Part shown: one piece after another, positions 23,859 to 32,595 of the stretch | Numbering within the stretch: position 1 is the stretch's first letter | How the letters are laid out: every line of letters starts with the position of its first letter | NCBI GenBank assembly: GCA_964503685.1 | Contig: CAZDAW010000025.1 | Location: forward strand, 1-38,445 | Direction of reading: 5' to 3' | DNA length: 38,445 bases | DNA from: CAZDAW01 sp964503685 | Lineage (GTDB): Bacteria; Chloroflexota; Anaerolineae; Anaerolineales; Anaerolineaceae | Translations under genes and position numbers: made by a program | The notes under the pieces: model-generated | The model's database searches: none | What the model saw: the letters and a program-made list of their open reading frames with translations, nothing else | What the model was told of the DNA's origin: nothing

Positions 23859-24695
23859 CTATAGACGTCGCAGCACACCCTGAATCAAACCCGTCAATTT
23901 CGGAACCAGCACGCGGCCGGCTTCCAGCACTTCCTGGTGGCTGGTTATGGTATTCCCATCCAGATTCGCTTTATTGCTGATTCCAGAGATACCCAGAACC
24001 CGCGTGCCGCCGTGCCGGGCTACTGTCACTTCGGGCACAGTGGACATTCCCACCGCGTCGGTTCCCACCGTTCTGAGGAAACGCAAATCGGCCGGGGTTT
24101 CGAAAGACGGGCCTGATAATCCGGCGTACACGCCCTCATGTAAGAGCAAATCAGTTTCTGCGGCGACTTCGCGGGCAATTTTCATCAAATCACGGTCGTA
24201 CGCCTGGCTCATATCCGGAAAACGCGGCCCAAAGACATCAAGATTTGGCCCCATCAACGGATTGCTCCCCGCCATTCCCATCAGATTGATATGATCCTTG
24301 ATCATCATCAATTCACCCGGTTCGTAATCCGGGTTGACGGCGCCCGCCGCGTTCGTCACGATTAAAATCCCAATGCCCAGGCGCTGCATCACCCGCACCG
24401 GTAAAGTCACGTGGGCAATACTGTAACCCTCATAAAAATGCACCCTGCCCTGCATGACCATCACCTGCTTGCCTTCCAGCTCGCCGATAACCAGACGGCC
24501 GGCATGCCCTTCAACAGTCGTCGAAGGCCAGTTCGGCAAATCCTGAAACGCTATGATATCGGCCTGCTTCACCGAATCAGCCAGGCTGCCCAGGCCAGAT
24601 CCCAGAATCAGGCCGATTTCCGGCCGGCGTCTGGTCTTCTCGCCGATCACTTTACAGACCTGATCGATAATCTCCAGGGTTAGGTATTGGATCAT
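23859..24695 (-). CDS. punA: Purine nucleoside phosphorylase
   Basis: A 278-residue trimeric-class PNP that phosphorolyses inosine and guanosine. The phosphate-binding loop LGSGLGSLAD (31-40), the VMQGRVHFYEGYS motif (His and Tyr ligands), TNAAGAVN, the purine-base site YAGLSGPSFETPAD and the MSTVPEVTVARHGG stretch are all present, with the conserved Asn in GISNKAN. Salvage of purines complements the MTA phosphorylase at 5.5 kb. ATG 24695 has GGAAAG upstream. The gap of 20 bases from the recombinase-like gene suggests one transcript. Confidence 0.93.
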   Translation of the reverse strand: MIQYLTLEIIDQVCKVIGEKTRRRPEIGLILGSGLGSLADSVKQADIIAFQDLPNWPSTTVEGHAGRLVIGELEGKQVMVMQGRVHFYEGYSIAHVTLPVRVMQRLGIGILIVTNAAGAVNPDYEPGELMMIKDHINLMGMAGSNPLMGPNLDVFGPRFPDMSQAYDRDLMKIAREVAAETDLLLHEGVYAGLSGPSFETPADLRFLRTVGTDAVGMSTVPEVTVARHGGTRVLGISGISNKANLDGNTITSHQEVLEAGRVLVPKLTGLIQGVLRRL

Positions 24696-24715
24696 AGAAA
24701 CTTTCCTTTCATCAT

Positions 24716-25624
24716 TTATTTTAGACTGACCGGTTGATCCTCAACGGCCGCGGCATCCAGGCGGCGTAATAAGGCGTATGTAGAAAGCGGATTTCGATGG
24801 CCCAATAAGCGGCATATTTCCGCCGCCGAACGGCCGCTTTGTGACTGGCGCCGCGCTGCGGTGTACCTGACCAGCCGCGGCGACAGGGTCATCGGTAAAC
24901 GCGCCGCCTCTCCCCAGTGGCGCAAAATCTGCCAGATGCCCTGACGGCGCATTTGCCCGCCCATCTGACTGATGAATACTGCTTTTTCGCTAAGCGAGCG
25001 ATTCAATTGCGGGCGCCCATCCCGCAAATATTCTTCGAGCGCGCGGCCAGCTTCTTCCAGGCGCAGCCACATATCGCTGCCATCATCCAGCCGGACTCTG
25101 ATTTGCATTCCCGTCAAATCGACATCGGCAAGCGAAAGGTTGATAATGACGTTAATGCCCAGGCCGGTCTCTAGCAATAATGAAATGATCGTCAGGTCGC
25201 GCAAGGTGCGCGGCCGTTTCGTTTTTTTCAAAGTCGCCAGCAATTGCTCCACCTGCGCATCGGTCAGATAAATTGATGCAGATTGGGAAACAGCGCCCGA
25301 AATCACCGCAATAACATCATCCGATTCTCTGGAAAGCGGATTTTCCTTGAGTAACTTCTGCTGGAAGAGATAGTTGCCAAACTGACGCAAGGTCGAATAC
25401 CGCCGAATCAGGGTGCTCTTCCGCCGCCCAGCCTCTCTTTCGGTCGCCAGAAAACGAGTCACTTCCTGCTCGTTTAGATCGCGGATAGCGGGTTTGTGCG
25501 TGTTTTCGGACTTTAAATAATTAATGAATGTCGCCAAATCACTATGATAGGCAATAAGAGTGCTGCGCGAGTAATCTGGCTGAGACGAGAGATAAGCTAA
25601 AAACGCTTTCGCCTGAGTCTCCAT
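24716..25624 (-). CDS. Xer-like tyrosine recombinase, catalytically degenerate
   Basis: A 302-residue protein with the XerC/XerD layout: SAM-like N-terminal domain (1-100; FLAYLSSQPDYSRSTLIAYHSDL) and a catalytic-type domain (about 115-290). The box I Arg seen as TGLR in Xer is TGLG here. Box II H-x-x-R-H reads P-R-L-V-R-Y, so the first His is lost (Arg) and the second is Tyr. LLGH is kept. The nucleophile Tyr is not at its usual place after LST; a Tyr occurs two positions earlier. So strand cleavage is doubtful. It may be a DNA-binding relic or a divergent enzyme. No phage or integron genes adjoin it. Confidence 0.75.
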   Translation of the reverse strand: METQAKAFLAYLSSQPDYSRSTLIAYHSDLATFINYLKSENTHKPAIRDLNEQEVTRFLATEREAGRRKSTLIRRYSTLRQFGNYLFQQKLLKENPLSRESDDVIAVISGAVSQSASIYLTDAQVEQLLATLKKTKRPRTLRDLTIISLLLETGLGINVIINLSLADVDLTGMQIRVRLDDGSDMWLRLEEAGRALEEYLRDGRPQLNRSLSEKAVFISQMGGQMRRQGIWQILRHWGEAARLPMTLSPRLVRYTAARRQSQSGRSAAEICRLLGHRNPLSTYALLRRLDAAAVEDQPVSLK

Positions 25625-25646
25625 AAAAGCACCGCCCTTTCGTGCG

Positions 25647-25662
25647 ATTATGTTATATTATA
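25647..25662 (-). promoter_or_regulatory. AT-rich promoter region of the recombinase-like operon
   Basis: Two -10-like hexamers, TATAAT (25657-25662) and CATAAT (25647-25652), lie in a very AT-rich gap between ltaE and the recombinase-like gene. No -35 is clear. Which one is used is unknown. Confidence 0.35.
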
Positions 25663-25675
25663 TCATATATTTATA

Positions 25676-26722
25676 CTATGGAAGCGCTCCCATAACCGCA
25701 TTGAATGCAGAAACGGCCTGATCCACTGCCGCATCATCAATCCAGTAATGCGTCACCAGGCGATAGTAGCGGACTCCAGCCGCCCCAATCAACACACCCT
25801 GTTGGCGCAATTTGACGACCAGTTCCTCAGTTGACAAGCGGATATCAGGCGCCAGCCTGAAGAAGATCATGTTTGTGTGCGGCGTGCTCTCATCCAGCAC
25901 CAACCCGGGAACGTCTGCCAGTCTCTGCGCCAGCTTTTTTGCCCGCCGGTGGTCTTCTTCCAGGCGTTCGATCATCGATTCCAGCGCCACAATGCCCGCC
26001 GCAGCCAGAATACCTGCCTGGCGCATGCCGCCGCCCAGTTGTTTGCGTATGGAAAGAACCCGGCTGATAAACGCTTTTGACCCACAGATAACCGAACCCA
26101 CCGGCGCGCACAAGCCCTTGCTCAAACAAAAGGTGACCGAATCCACCTGAGAGGTGAGCTTATCTGCCGGAACGCCCAGCGCAACGGCTGCATTGAAAAT
26201 GCGCGCCCCATCCAGATGCACCTTGATCCCCCGCGAATGAGCCAGATCAACCACCGCCTGAGTATATTCAACGGTAAGAGGTACCCCGCCGCAGTGATTC
26301 TGGGTGTTCTCAAGCTCAATCAGGCGGGTGACCGGATGATGTACATCGGGTTCACGAATAGCCGCCCGGATATCCTCCAGACTCAGAGTGCCATCTTTTT
26401 GATTGGGCAACTGGCAGGAATGAATGCCGCCCAGCGCAGCATAACCGCCGACTTCATGCAAATAGGTATGCGATTGCGTCCCCATGATGATTTCATCGCC
26501 CCGCCCGCAATGCGCCATGATCGACGCCAGGTTGCCCATCGTCCCCGAAGGAACCAGCAACCCGGCTTCCTGTCCCAGCATGGCGGCTGCCATCTCTTGC
26601 AGGCGGTTGACCGTGGGGTCTTCGCCATAAACATCGTCGCCCACAGGCGCTTTTGCCATGGCCTCGCGCATGGCTGGCGTGGGGTATGTTACAGTATCTG
26701 AGCGCAGATCAATGATGTTCAT
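25676..26722 (-). CDS. ltaE: Low-specificity L-threonine aldolase
   Basis: A 348-residue PLP enzyme splitting L-threonine (and allo-threonine) into glycine and acetaldehyde. Visible are IDLRSDTVTYPTPAMREAM, the active-site pocket motif GDDVYGEDPTVN, SGTMGNLA, and the strand LDGARIFNA ending in the PLP-Asp region. The Schiff-base Lys lies in CLSKGLCAPVGS. Length typical. The upstream ATG at 26731 has AGGAG with no spacing, while the ATG at 26722 has it at nine bases, so the latter is preferred. It is 23 bases after the RluD gene on the same strand. Confidence 0.92.
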   Translation of the reverse strand: MNIIDLRSDTVTYPTPAMREAMAKAPVGDDVYGEDPTVNRLQEMAAAMLGQEAGLLVPSGTMGNLASIMAHCGRGDEIIMGTQSHTYLHEVGGYAALGGIHSCQLPNQKDGTLSLEDIRAAIREPDVHHPVTRLIELENTQNHCGGVPLTVEYTQAVVDLAHSRGIKVHLDGARIFNAAVALGVPADKLTSQVDSVTFCLSKGLCAPVGSVICGSKAFISRVLSIRKQLGGGMRQAGILAAAGIVALESMIERLEEDHRRAKKLAQRLADVPGLVLDESTPHTNMIFFRLAPDIRLSTEELVVKLRQQGVLIGAAGVRYYRLVTHYWIDDAAVDQAVSAFNAVMGALP

Positions 26723-26745
26723 GTCAGTCATCTCCTGATTTTTTT

Positions 26746-27669
26746 TTATACAGGCTTCAAGCCTGCCAGCGCATCCGCCAGGTCGGGCGGCAAATCTGCT
26801 TCGAACTGGCTCAATTGCTCATCGCCGGGAAGCGCGACCCGGATACGCCAGGCATGCAGGAACTGCCGGTCGAGCGCCAGCGTCGGCGTGCGGTGTCCGT
26901 AAACCGTATCGCCGACAATCGGGCAGCCTAAAAACGCCATGTGCAGGCGAATCTGATGCGTACGTCCGGTGATGGGGTGAACTTCCAGTAAGGTGTGTTT
27001 GGGGTATTGCGTCCGGGTGCGATATTCGCTGACCGCAGGGCGCCCGCGGCTTTCGGGAACCACCGCCATCTGTTTGCGGTGACTGGGATCGCGCCCCACC
27101 GGCGCTTCGATTCGCCCCTGCGGCGTCGGCGGCTTTCCATCCACCAGCGCCAGGTAAGTCTTTTCGACCCGCCGCGAGCGAAACTGCTCTTGCAGCCACT
27201 GGTGCGCCCGGTCGTTTTTCGCCATGAGAATCAACCCCGATGTGTCTTTATCCAACCGGTGCACCACCCCGGGGCGCAGCTCCCCGCCAATGCCCTCGAT
27301 CTCCGGGGCGTACGCCAGGGCGGCATTGATCAGCGTCCCCCGTGAATGACCGGCCGCCGGATGCACCACCATTCCGGCCGGTTTGTTGATGATCATCAAA
27401 TCATCATTTTCAAATACAATCTGAAGGGGAATCTCTTCCGCCTGCACGCCGGTCGGCTCCGGCGGCGGAATGCGCACTTCAACCGTTTCGCCCCCCTGCA
27501 GCGTCATCCCCGATTTTACAGCCAGCGCGCCGTCAACCCGCACAAAACCATCTTCCACCAGCCCTTGCAGGCGCGAACGAGTCAACTCGGGCAAACAGTT
27601 GACCAGATATTTATCCAGACGCAGCCCCTTTTCCCCTTCGTAATGAAAACGGCGAACCTGATCGCGCAC
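26746..27669 (-). CDS. rluD: RluD-type 23S rRNA pseudouridine synthase
   Basis: A 307-residue pseudouridine synthase. The S4 domain (about 15-75, LRLDKYLVNCLPELTRSRLQ) is followed by the catalytic domain with the Asp in HRLDKDTSGLILMAKN. Also seen: NKPAGMVVHPAAGH and GRTHQIRLHMAFLGCPIVGD. RluD sites are in helix 69 of 23S rRNA, but RluC-type members look alike, so the site specificity is not fixed. GTG 27669 lies two bases after the lspA stop and is translationally close to it. The rluD-after-lspA order is common in bacteria. Confidence 0.92.
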   Translation of the reverse strand: MRDQVRRFHYEGEKGLRLDKYLVNCLPELTRSRLQGLVEDGFVRVDGALAVKSGMTLQGGETVEVRIPPPEPTGVQAEEIPLQIVFENDDLMIINKPAGMVVHPAAGHSRGTLINAALAYAPEIEGIGGELRPGVVHRLDKDTSGLILMAKNDRAHQWLQEQFRSRRVEKTYLALVDGKPPTPQGRIEAPVGRDPSHRKQMAVVPESRGRPAVSEYRTRTQYPKHTLLEVHPITGRTHQIRLHMAFLGCPIVGDTVYGHRTPTLALDRQFLHAWRIRVALPGDEQLSQFEADLPPDLADALAGLKPV

Positions 27670-27671
27670 GA

Positions 27672-28217
27672 CTACTCCGTCTTCGAATCAACCGACAGAT
27701 TGCCGGCGCCATCACTTTCAACCAGGGCTTCAGCCGGTTTGTTGCGTTCCCGCCGTTCTTTGATCCACATTGCCAGCAACAAGACCCCAACGCCGACTGT
27801 AATGCTGCTGTCAGCGATATTGAAAACAGGGAAAGTCCCCACGGAGATAAAATCGGTGACTGCCCCAAACTGGAGACGGTCGATCAGATTACCCACCGCC
27901 CCTCCAAGCTGCATCCCCAACGCCAGTCTGAACGCCCAATCTTCTTCAGGAATTTGCGGAAAGTAAACCAGGATGATCAGGGCAACCACAACCGCCATGA
28001 CGGTAAAAAACATCCCCCCGTTCTGGAATATGCCAAAAGCCGCTCCGCTGTTGTTAACATAAATGAAGCGTGCATAAGGCATCAGCCATTCCCACGGCGC
28101 CCACATTTCTCCCGGCGCTAGCTGCGCCCGCACAAACACTTTTGACCACTGGTCCAACCCAACAATAACGGCAGCAAAGGCGAGCAGCGCAGCAAAATCA
28201 CGGATATATTTCTTCAA
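27672..28217 (-). CDS. lspA: Lipoprotein signal peptidase, first tandem copy (downstream)
   Basis: A 181-residue type II signal peptidase, a membrane aspartyl protease that removes the signal peptide of prolipoproteins after Lgt. Four helices. LDQWSK, NNSGAAFG and the two catalytic-Asp motifs GGAVGNLIDRL and FNIADSSITVG are present. A charged tail of about 25 residues ends the protein. TTG start at 28217 with GGAGG six bases upstream. It follows the second lspA by 57 bases and shares most residues with it along its length. It is nearest to rluD. Confidence 0.93.
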   Translation of the reverse strand: MKKYIRDFAALLAFAAVIVGLDQWSKVFVRAQLAPGEMWAPWEWLMPYARFIYVNNSGAAFGIFQNGGMFFTVMAVVVALIILVYFPQIPEEDWAFRLALGMQLGGAVGNLIDRLQFGAVTDFISVGTFPVFNIADSSITVGVGVLLLAMWIKERRERNKPAEALVESDGAGNLSVDSKTE

Positions 28218-28274
28218 ACAAGACCTCCAATAAACACGAATACTCTGATTTTACTATGAATACACCGAAAAAGG

Positions 28275-28772
28275 CTATCTGGCATCTGCATCTCGCTTCA
28301 ACTGCCGCTCTTTAATCCAGGTTGCCAGCAGCAAGATCGCCACTCCGACCGTGATGCTGGCGTCGGCCAGGTTGATCACCGCAAAATAACGGATGGACAG
28401 AAAATCTGTTACGCTGCCGTTAAACCTCAGGCGGTCGATCAGGTTACCCACCGCTCCACCGAGGATAATTCCTAATCCAAGGCGCAGCGCCCATTCTCTC
28501 ACAGGAATCTGCGGGTAATAATAAATAATCGCCAGCGCGACCACCGCCGAAACGACGGCGAAAATCATCCCCGTGTTCTGAAACATGCCGAACGCCACGC
28601 CGCTGTTCGTCCAATGCACCACGTGAACGTAAGGCGCAAGCCATTCCCACGGCGCCCAGGTTTCCCCCAGGGTCAGCCGGGTGCGAACGAGCATCTTGGT
28701 CCACTGGTCTAAAAAGATGATCACAGCCGCGACGCCGAATAAGAATGCATAATTGCGGACTTTTTCTTTCAA
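28275..28772 (-). CDS. lspA: Lipoprotein signal peptidase, second tandem copy (upstream)
   Basis: A 165-residue type II signal peptidase paralogous to the neighbouring gene. LDQWTK, WTNSGVAFG, GGAVGNLIDRLRFNGSVTDF and INLADASITVG show both catalytic Asp residues are kept, so it is probably active. The open frame goes on to 28868, but the added part is unlike LspA. The TTG at 28772 has GGAGG seven bases upstream and gives a normal LspA N terminus. Two active-looking copies in tandem suggest substrate or dosage specialisation, or a backup. Confidence 0.9.
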   Translation of the reverse strand: MKEKVRNYAFLFGVAAVIIFLDQWTKMLVRTRLTLGETWAPWEWLAPYVHVVHWTNSGVAFGMFQNTGMIFAVVSAVVALAIIYYYPQIPVREWALRLGLGIILGGAVGNLIDRLRFNGSVTDFLSIRYFAVINLADASITVGVAILLLATWIKERQLKRDADAR

Positions 28773-28830
28773 CCACCTGCCTCCATGATTTTCATTGATA
28801 CTCCATTTTACTACCCAATCCGCAATAAAG

Positions 28831-28910
28831 AAAACGCACGGATCATACAGATGGCGCAGATTTTTCAATCTGTGCTTCTCCGTGTGATCCGTGTACTACT
28901 GCGTTTTTTT
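28831..28910. terminator. Long imperfect inverted repeat between ileS and lspA
   Basis: Nested arms: AAAACGCA with TGCGTTTT (outer), CACGGATCA (28837-28845) with TGATCCGTG (28885-28893), and an inner GCGCAGATT with AATCTGTGC around a TTTC loop. On the minus strand it is followed by a T-rich stretch, so it may attenuate ileS read-through. The same kind of sequence is often a dispersed repeat in genomes; only one copy is seen here. Confidence 0.4.
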
Positions 28911-28989
28911 GGTGCGTTGAGCTCTCCCTGAGACAGATTGGGGCATGAGGCGCAACCCGCTCAACGACACCCTACAACAACCAAAGTTA

Positions 28990-31900
28990 TCAGGCTTTCT
29001 TCAAGCCGATTGTCACCTTCTCGCCGTCGAATTCGTCGCTGGCGGCAGCCCAATCCTGAGGCGCTGCACCTTCCTTCAATTCGACAGTCAGGGTCTCGCC
29101 CATCACGTAATCGCGGAAAGAGTTGATCGCTTTCGCCAGTCCGGCGCTCGCCTGATATTGCAGCCTGATCCGGTCGGCGATATCCAGCTCGGCCGTCTTG
29201 CGCAGGTCCTGCACACGGCGCACGAACTCGCGCGCCAGCCCCTCTTCCACCAGTTCGGGGGTCAGGTCGGTAACCAGGGCGGCCTGATAAGCGCCTTCGG
29301 TCGCCACGGCGTAACCTTCTTTCGCCTGAGCGCGCACTTCAACCTCTTCAGGTAATATTTCCAGGGTCTCGCCGTTCACCGTCACCGGCAAAGGCTCGCC
29401 GGCCAGCAATTTCAGGGCGGCTTGCGTCGCATCCGCAGCCAGAACCGCCTGGCGCACCGCCGGGAAGCGGCTGCCGTACTTCTGCCCCAACTGCTTGGGC
29501 AGCGGGTTCAGGCTGTAAGAGACGGCGTCGCTCGCCGTATCCAGCGCCCGCACCTTCTTGACGTTGAGCTCGTCGGCCAGCAGTTCAGCGTAGGCTTCGA
29601 CGGCCTTACGTTCTTCGAGGTTACCTACCGAGAAGGCTACTTCAGCCAGCGGCTGGCGCACCTTGCGGTTCGCCTTATTGCGGGCGGCGTGCCCCAGCGA
29701 AGCCACCTTCATCACCGTTGCCATCTGGCGGTTGAGAGTTTCATCAATCATGCTGGCGTCGTATTCGGGCCAATCGGCCAGATGCACCGACTCCTTTGCG
29801 TTCGGATCGTATGTGCGCACCAGGTTTTGATACAGCTCTTCAGCCATGAAAGGCATGCTCGGCGCGAGCAGATAACTCAGCGTCGTCAGCGCCTGGTATA
29901 ACGTGGCGTAGGCGGCGTATTTATCGTCGTCGGTCTCATTCTTCCAGAAGCGGCGGCGCGAGCGGCGCAGGTACCAGGTCGAAAGCTGGTTGACGAACGT
30001 TTCGATCGGACGGGTTGCCCCGGTAGCGTCGTAAGTTTCAAAGGCTTCGGTCACATCGCGCACCAGCGCATTCAGCGAAGAAAGCAGCCAGCGGTCGAGG
30101 GCGCTGTATTTCGGCGTCACCTTCGGGTCGGGCTGCCATTTATCCAGGTTGGCGTAAGTCACAAAGAAGGAATAGGTATTCCACAGCATCAGAGTGAAGT
30201 TACGCACTACTTCGCCCACCAGGTCGATCGAGAAGCGCCGCTCCTGACCGGGCGGTGTGGCGGTGTAAAGATACCAGCGGAAGGCGTCTGCCCCGTGCTT
30301 GTTGAATACGTCCCACGGATCAACGATATTACCGCGCGTCTTAGACATCTTCTGCCCTTCGGCGTCCAGAATCAGGCCCAGGCAGACGCAGTTGCGGAAG
30401 CTAACCTGATCGAAGAGCAGGGTGGCTATGGCGTGCAGTGAATAGAACCAGCCGCGGGTCTGATCAACCGCCTCGCAGATATAATCGGCCGGGTGCTGCT
30501 GTTCGAACTCCGCCTGATTCTCGAACGGATAATGCCACTGAGCAACCTGCATCGAACCCGAATCAAACCACACGTCGATCAGCTCGGCCACCCGTTTCAT
30601 CGTCCCGCCGCAATCAGGGCAAACGAATTTGATCTCATCAACGTGCGGGCGGTGCAGATCCAGATCGGAAAGATCGCGCCCAGCTTTCTCCGAAAGCTCT
30701 TTGACCGAACCGATGCACACCTGGTTATGACACTTCTCGCATTCCCACACCGGCAGGGGCGTACCCCAATACCGTTCGCGGCCCAGCGCCCAGTCGATGT
30801 TGTTTGCCAGCCAGTTGCCGAAGCGCCCGCTTTTGATATGACCGGGATACCAGTTGACTTCTTCGTTCAACGCCACCAGGCGGTCTTTGAGCTGGCTGGT
30901 GCGGATATACCAGGTAGGGCGGGCGTAATAAAGCAGCGGGGTAGCGCAGCGCCAGCAGAACGGGTAGGTGTGCGTATATTTTTCCACGCGGAAAAGCAGG
31001 CCGCGCGAATCGAGATCGCGGGTGATATAAGGATCGGCGTCCTTGACGAATTGCCCGCTCCACGGGCGCACATCGGTGATGAACGTACCGTTGGGAGCAA
31101 CCGTCATGATCACCGGCAGATCCTGATCGTTAGCCAGTTGCATATCGTCGGCGCCAAAAGCCGGGGCGATATGCACCAGGCCGGTGCCGTCTTCGGTGGT
31201 CACAAAGTCGGCCATAGCCACGTAATGCGCCGGCTTGTCAGGCGGAACGAAGGTGAACAGCGGCTGGTATTGCTTGCCGCGCAGAGCTTTACCTTTGAAC
31301 GTCTCCACGATTTTCACCTGCTCCTCGCGGAACACCTTTTCCACCAGCGGGCGCGCCAGAATCAGGCGTTCGCTGCCGCCTTCAGGGAGCTGGCGCTCAA
31401 CCGTGACGTAATCCACGTCGGGATGGGCGGCAACCGCCACGTTGGCCGGCAGCGTCCAGGGCGTAGTCGTCCACACCAGCAAGGAGGTTCCCGGCTTATC
31501 CACCAGAGGCATGCGCACGAAAATCGAGGGGTCGCTCGTTTCTTCGTAACCCAGAGCCACCTCGTGGTCTGAAAGAGGCGTGCCGCAGCGCGGGCAGTAA
31601 GGCACCACTTTGAATCCCTGGTAAAGCAGGTTCTTATCCCAGAGCGTCTTTAATATCCACCACACCGATTCGATATAATCGTTGGTGTAGGTCACATAGG
31701 CTTCCTTCAGATCAACCCAGTAGCCCATGCGGTCAGTCAGTTTCTCCCATTCCTGAATGTAGGTGAAAACCGATTTGCGGCACAATTCATTGAAAGGAGC
31801 GATGCCGTATTCTTCGATCTGCTGTTTGTTGGTGAAGCCGAGCTTCTTTTCAACCTCAATCTCTACCGGCAGGCCGTGCGTATCCCAGCCGCCGCGGCGC

Positions 31901-32139
31901 AGAGAGTGGTAACCGCGCATCGTTTTGTAGCGCGGGAAGAGGTCTTTGAACGCCCGCGCCAGCACATGATGCACGCCCGGGCGCCCGTTGGCAGTCGGCG
32001 GCCCTTCAAAGAAGACGTACTCCTTGCCGCCCTCCCGGTTCTTCATCGATTTTTGAAAAATGTCGTTCGACTTCCAGAACTGCAGAATCGCTTCTTCCAA
32101 TTGTGTGACCGATAATTTCGGCGAAACCGGTTTGAACAT
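28990..32139 (-). CDS. ileS: Isoleucyl-tRNA synthetase, IleRS2-like
   Basis: A 1049-residue class I synthetase. The HIGH motif is in PPTANGRPGVHHVLAR and the KMSKS in GQKMSKTRGN. The editing domain has WTTTPWTLPANVAVA and the Cys-rich insertion VWECEKCHNQVCIG then VCPDCGG. The C-terminal anticodon-binding and tail regions are long, giving the eukaryote-like IleRS2 (type B) look, a class often insensitive to mupirocin. ATG 32139 has GAGG upstream. The gene is preceded by a T-box leader and a strong promoter. Confidence 0.95.
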   Translation of the reverse strand: MFKPVSPKLSVTQLEEAILQFWKSNDIFQKSMKNREGGKEYVFFEGPPTANGRPGVHHVLARAFKDLFPRYKTMRGYHSLRRGGWDTHGLPVEIEVEKKLGFTNKQQIEEYGIAPFNELCRKSVFTYIQEWEKLTDRMGYWVDLKEAYVTYTNDYIESVWWILKTLWDKNLLYQGFKVVPYCPRCGTPLSDHEVALGYEETSDPSIFVRMPLVDKPGTSLLVWTTTPWTLPANVAVAAHPDVDYVTVERQLPEGGSERLILARPLVEKVFREEQVKIVETFKGKALRGKQYQPLFTFVPPDKPAHYVAMADFVTTEDGTGLVHIAPAFGADDMQLANDQDLPVIMTVAPNGTFITDVRPWSGQFVKDADPYITRDLDSRGLLFRVEKYTHTYPFCWRCATPLLYYARPTWYIRTSQLKDRLVALNEEVNWYPGHIKSGRFGNWLANNIDWALGRERYWGTPLPVWECEKCHNQVCIGSVKELSEKAGRDLSDLDLHRPHVDEIKFVCPDCGGTMKRVAELIDVWFDSGSMQVAQWHYPFENQAEFEQQHPADYICEAVDQTRGWFYSLHAIATLLFDQVSFRNCVCLGLILDAEGQKMSKTRGNIVDPWDVFNKHGADAFRWYLYTATPPGQERRFSIDLVGEVVRNFTLMLWNTYSFFVTYANLDKWQPDPKVTPKYSALDRWLLSSLNALVRDVTEAFETYDATGATRPIETFVNQLSTWYLRRSRRRFWKNETDDDKYAAYATLYQALTTLSYLLAPSMPFMAEELYQNLVRTYDPNAKESVHLADWPEYDASMIDETLNRQMATVMKVASLGHAARNKANRKVRQPLAEVAFSVGNLEERKAVEAYAELLADELNVKKVRALDTASDAVSYSLNPLPKQLGQKYGSRFPAVRQAVLAADATQAALKLLAGEPLPVTVNGETLEILPEEVEVRAQAKEGYAVATEGAYQAALVTDLTPELVEEGLAREFVRRVQDLRKTAELDIADRIRLQYQASAGLAKAINSFRDYVMGETLTVELKEGAAPQDWAAASDEFDGEKVTIGLKKA

Positions 32140-32162
32140 TCAACACCTCAAAAGAATAATAT

Positions 32163-32473
32163 CAGAATAAACAAAACTCCCATCCCAAAACAGGGACGGG
32201 AGGAAAGGATTTCCCGCGGTACCACCCTGGTTCTTGCGCCGGCGGATATCAACCCACCGCAGCGCAAGCGCCTCAATCCGGTACAACCCGGCCGGGTTAT
32301 ACCTTCGCCGCTGATAACGGGAGGCTGCCCGTCTCACCTACTGCGGGCTGCTCGCCCGGTTCAGATCGCCGCTCCGGAAGGATTTTTGACCCGCTTCGCT
32401 GCTCCGGCTCACACCGCCCCGGATTCGCTGCCAGCCCCAACAGGCCTACTCGTTTCCATCATCGCGTTTCGTT
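32163..32473 (-). promoter_or_regulatory. T-box riboswitch leader of ileS
   Basis: The AGGGTGGTACCGCG T-box core (minus, 32214-32228) is exact. Near the 5' end GGAAACGAGTA opens Stem I (32447-32459), and in the 3' half of Stem I the specifier loop has GATCTGAA with the codon ATC (Ile) at 32364-32366. The transcript runs through a Stem III region to the T-box core and an overlapping terminator. Uncharged tRNA(Ile) should stabilise the antiterminator and switch ileS on. The codon position is inferred from the AGTA and GAA halves of the loop. Confidence 0.88.
32169..32202 (-). terminator. Rho-independent terminator of the ileS T-box
   Basis: CTCCCGTCCC, loop TGTTTT, GGGATGGGAG (one G-U pair), then TTTTGTTT on the minus strand. 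The 5' arm lies directly after the T-box core, so the competing antiterminator fold is possible. Confidence 0.85.
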
Positions 32474-32479
32474 TTAGAA

Positions 32480-32508
32480 ATTATGCCATAAATGACCGAA
32501 ATGGTCAA
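32480..32508 (-). promoter_or_regulatory. Promoter of ileS
   Basis: TTGACC (32503-32508), 17-base spacer, CATAAT (32480-32485) on the minus strand. The transcript should start near 32473, just before the T-box Stem I. Confidence 0.75.
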
Positions 32509-32595
32509 CGGCCTGTTCGTTTTGCGAAAAAACCCATGCCGCACGAAGGCCGACTCAAGTTTTCTGAAAGCCTTCTGATGCGCGCTATTTCCTGA

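Noticed and set aside
28773..28868. N-terminal extension of the second lspA
   Set aside because: It carries non-LspA residues, while the TTG at 28772 has a good ribosome-binding site.
30493..31572. Long plus-strand open frame inside ileS
   Set aside because: It is antisense to the IleRS catalytic core and is explained by codon bias of that gene.
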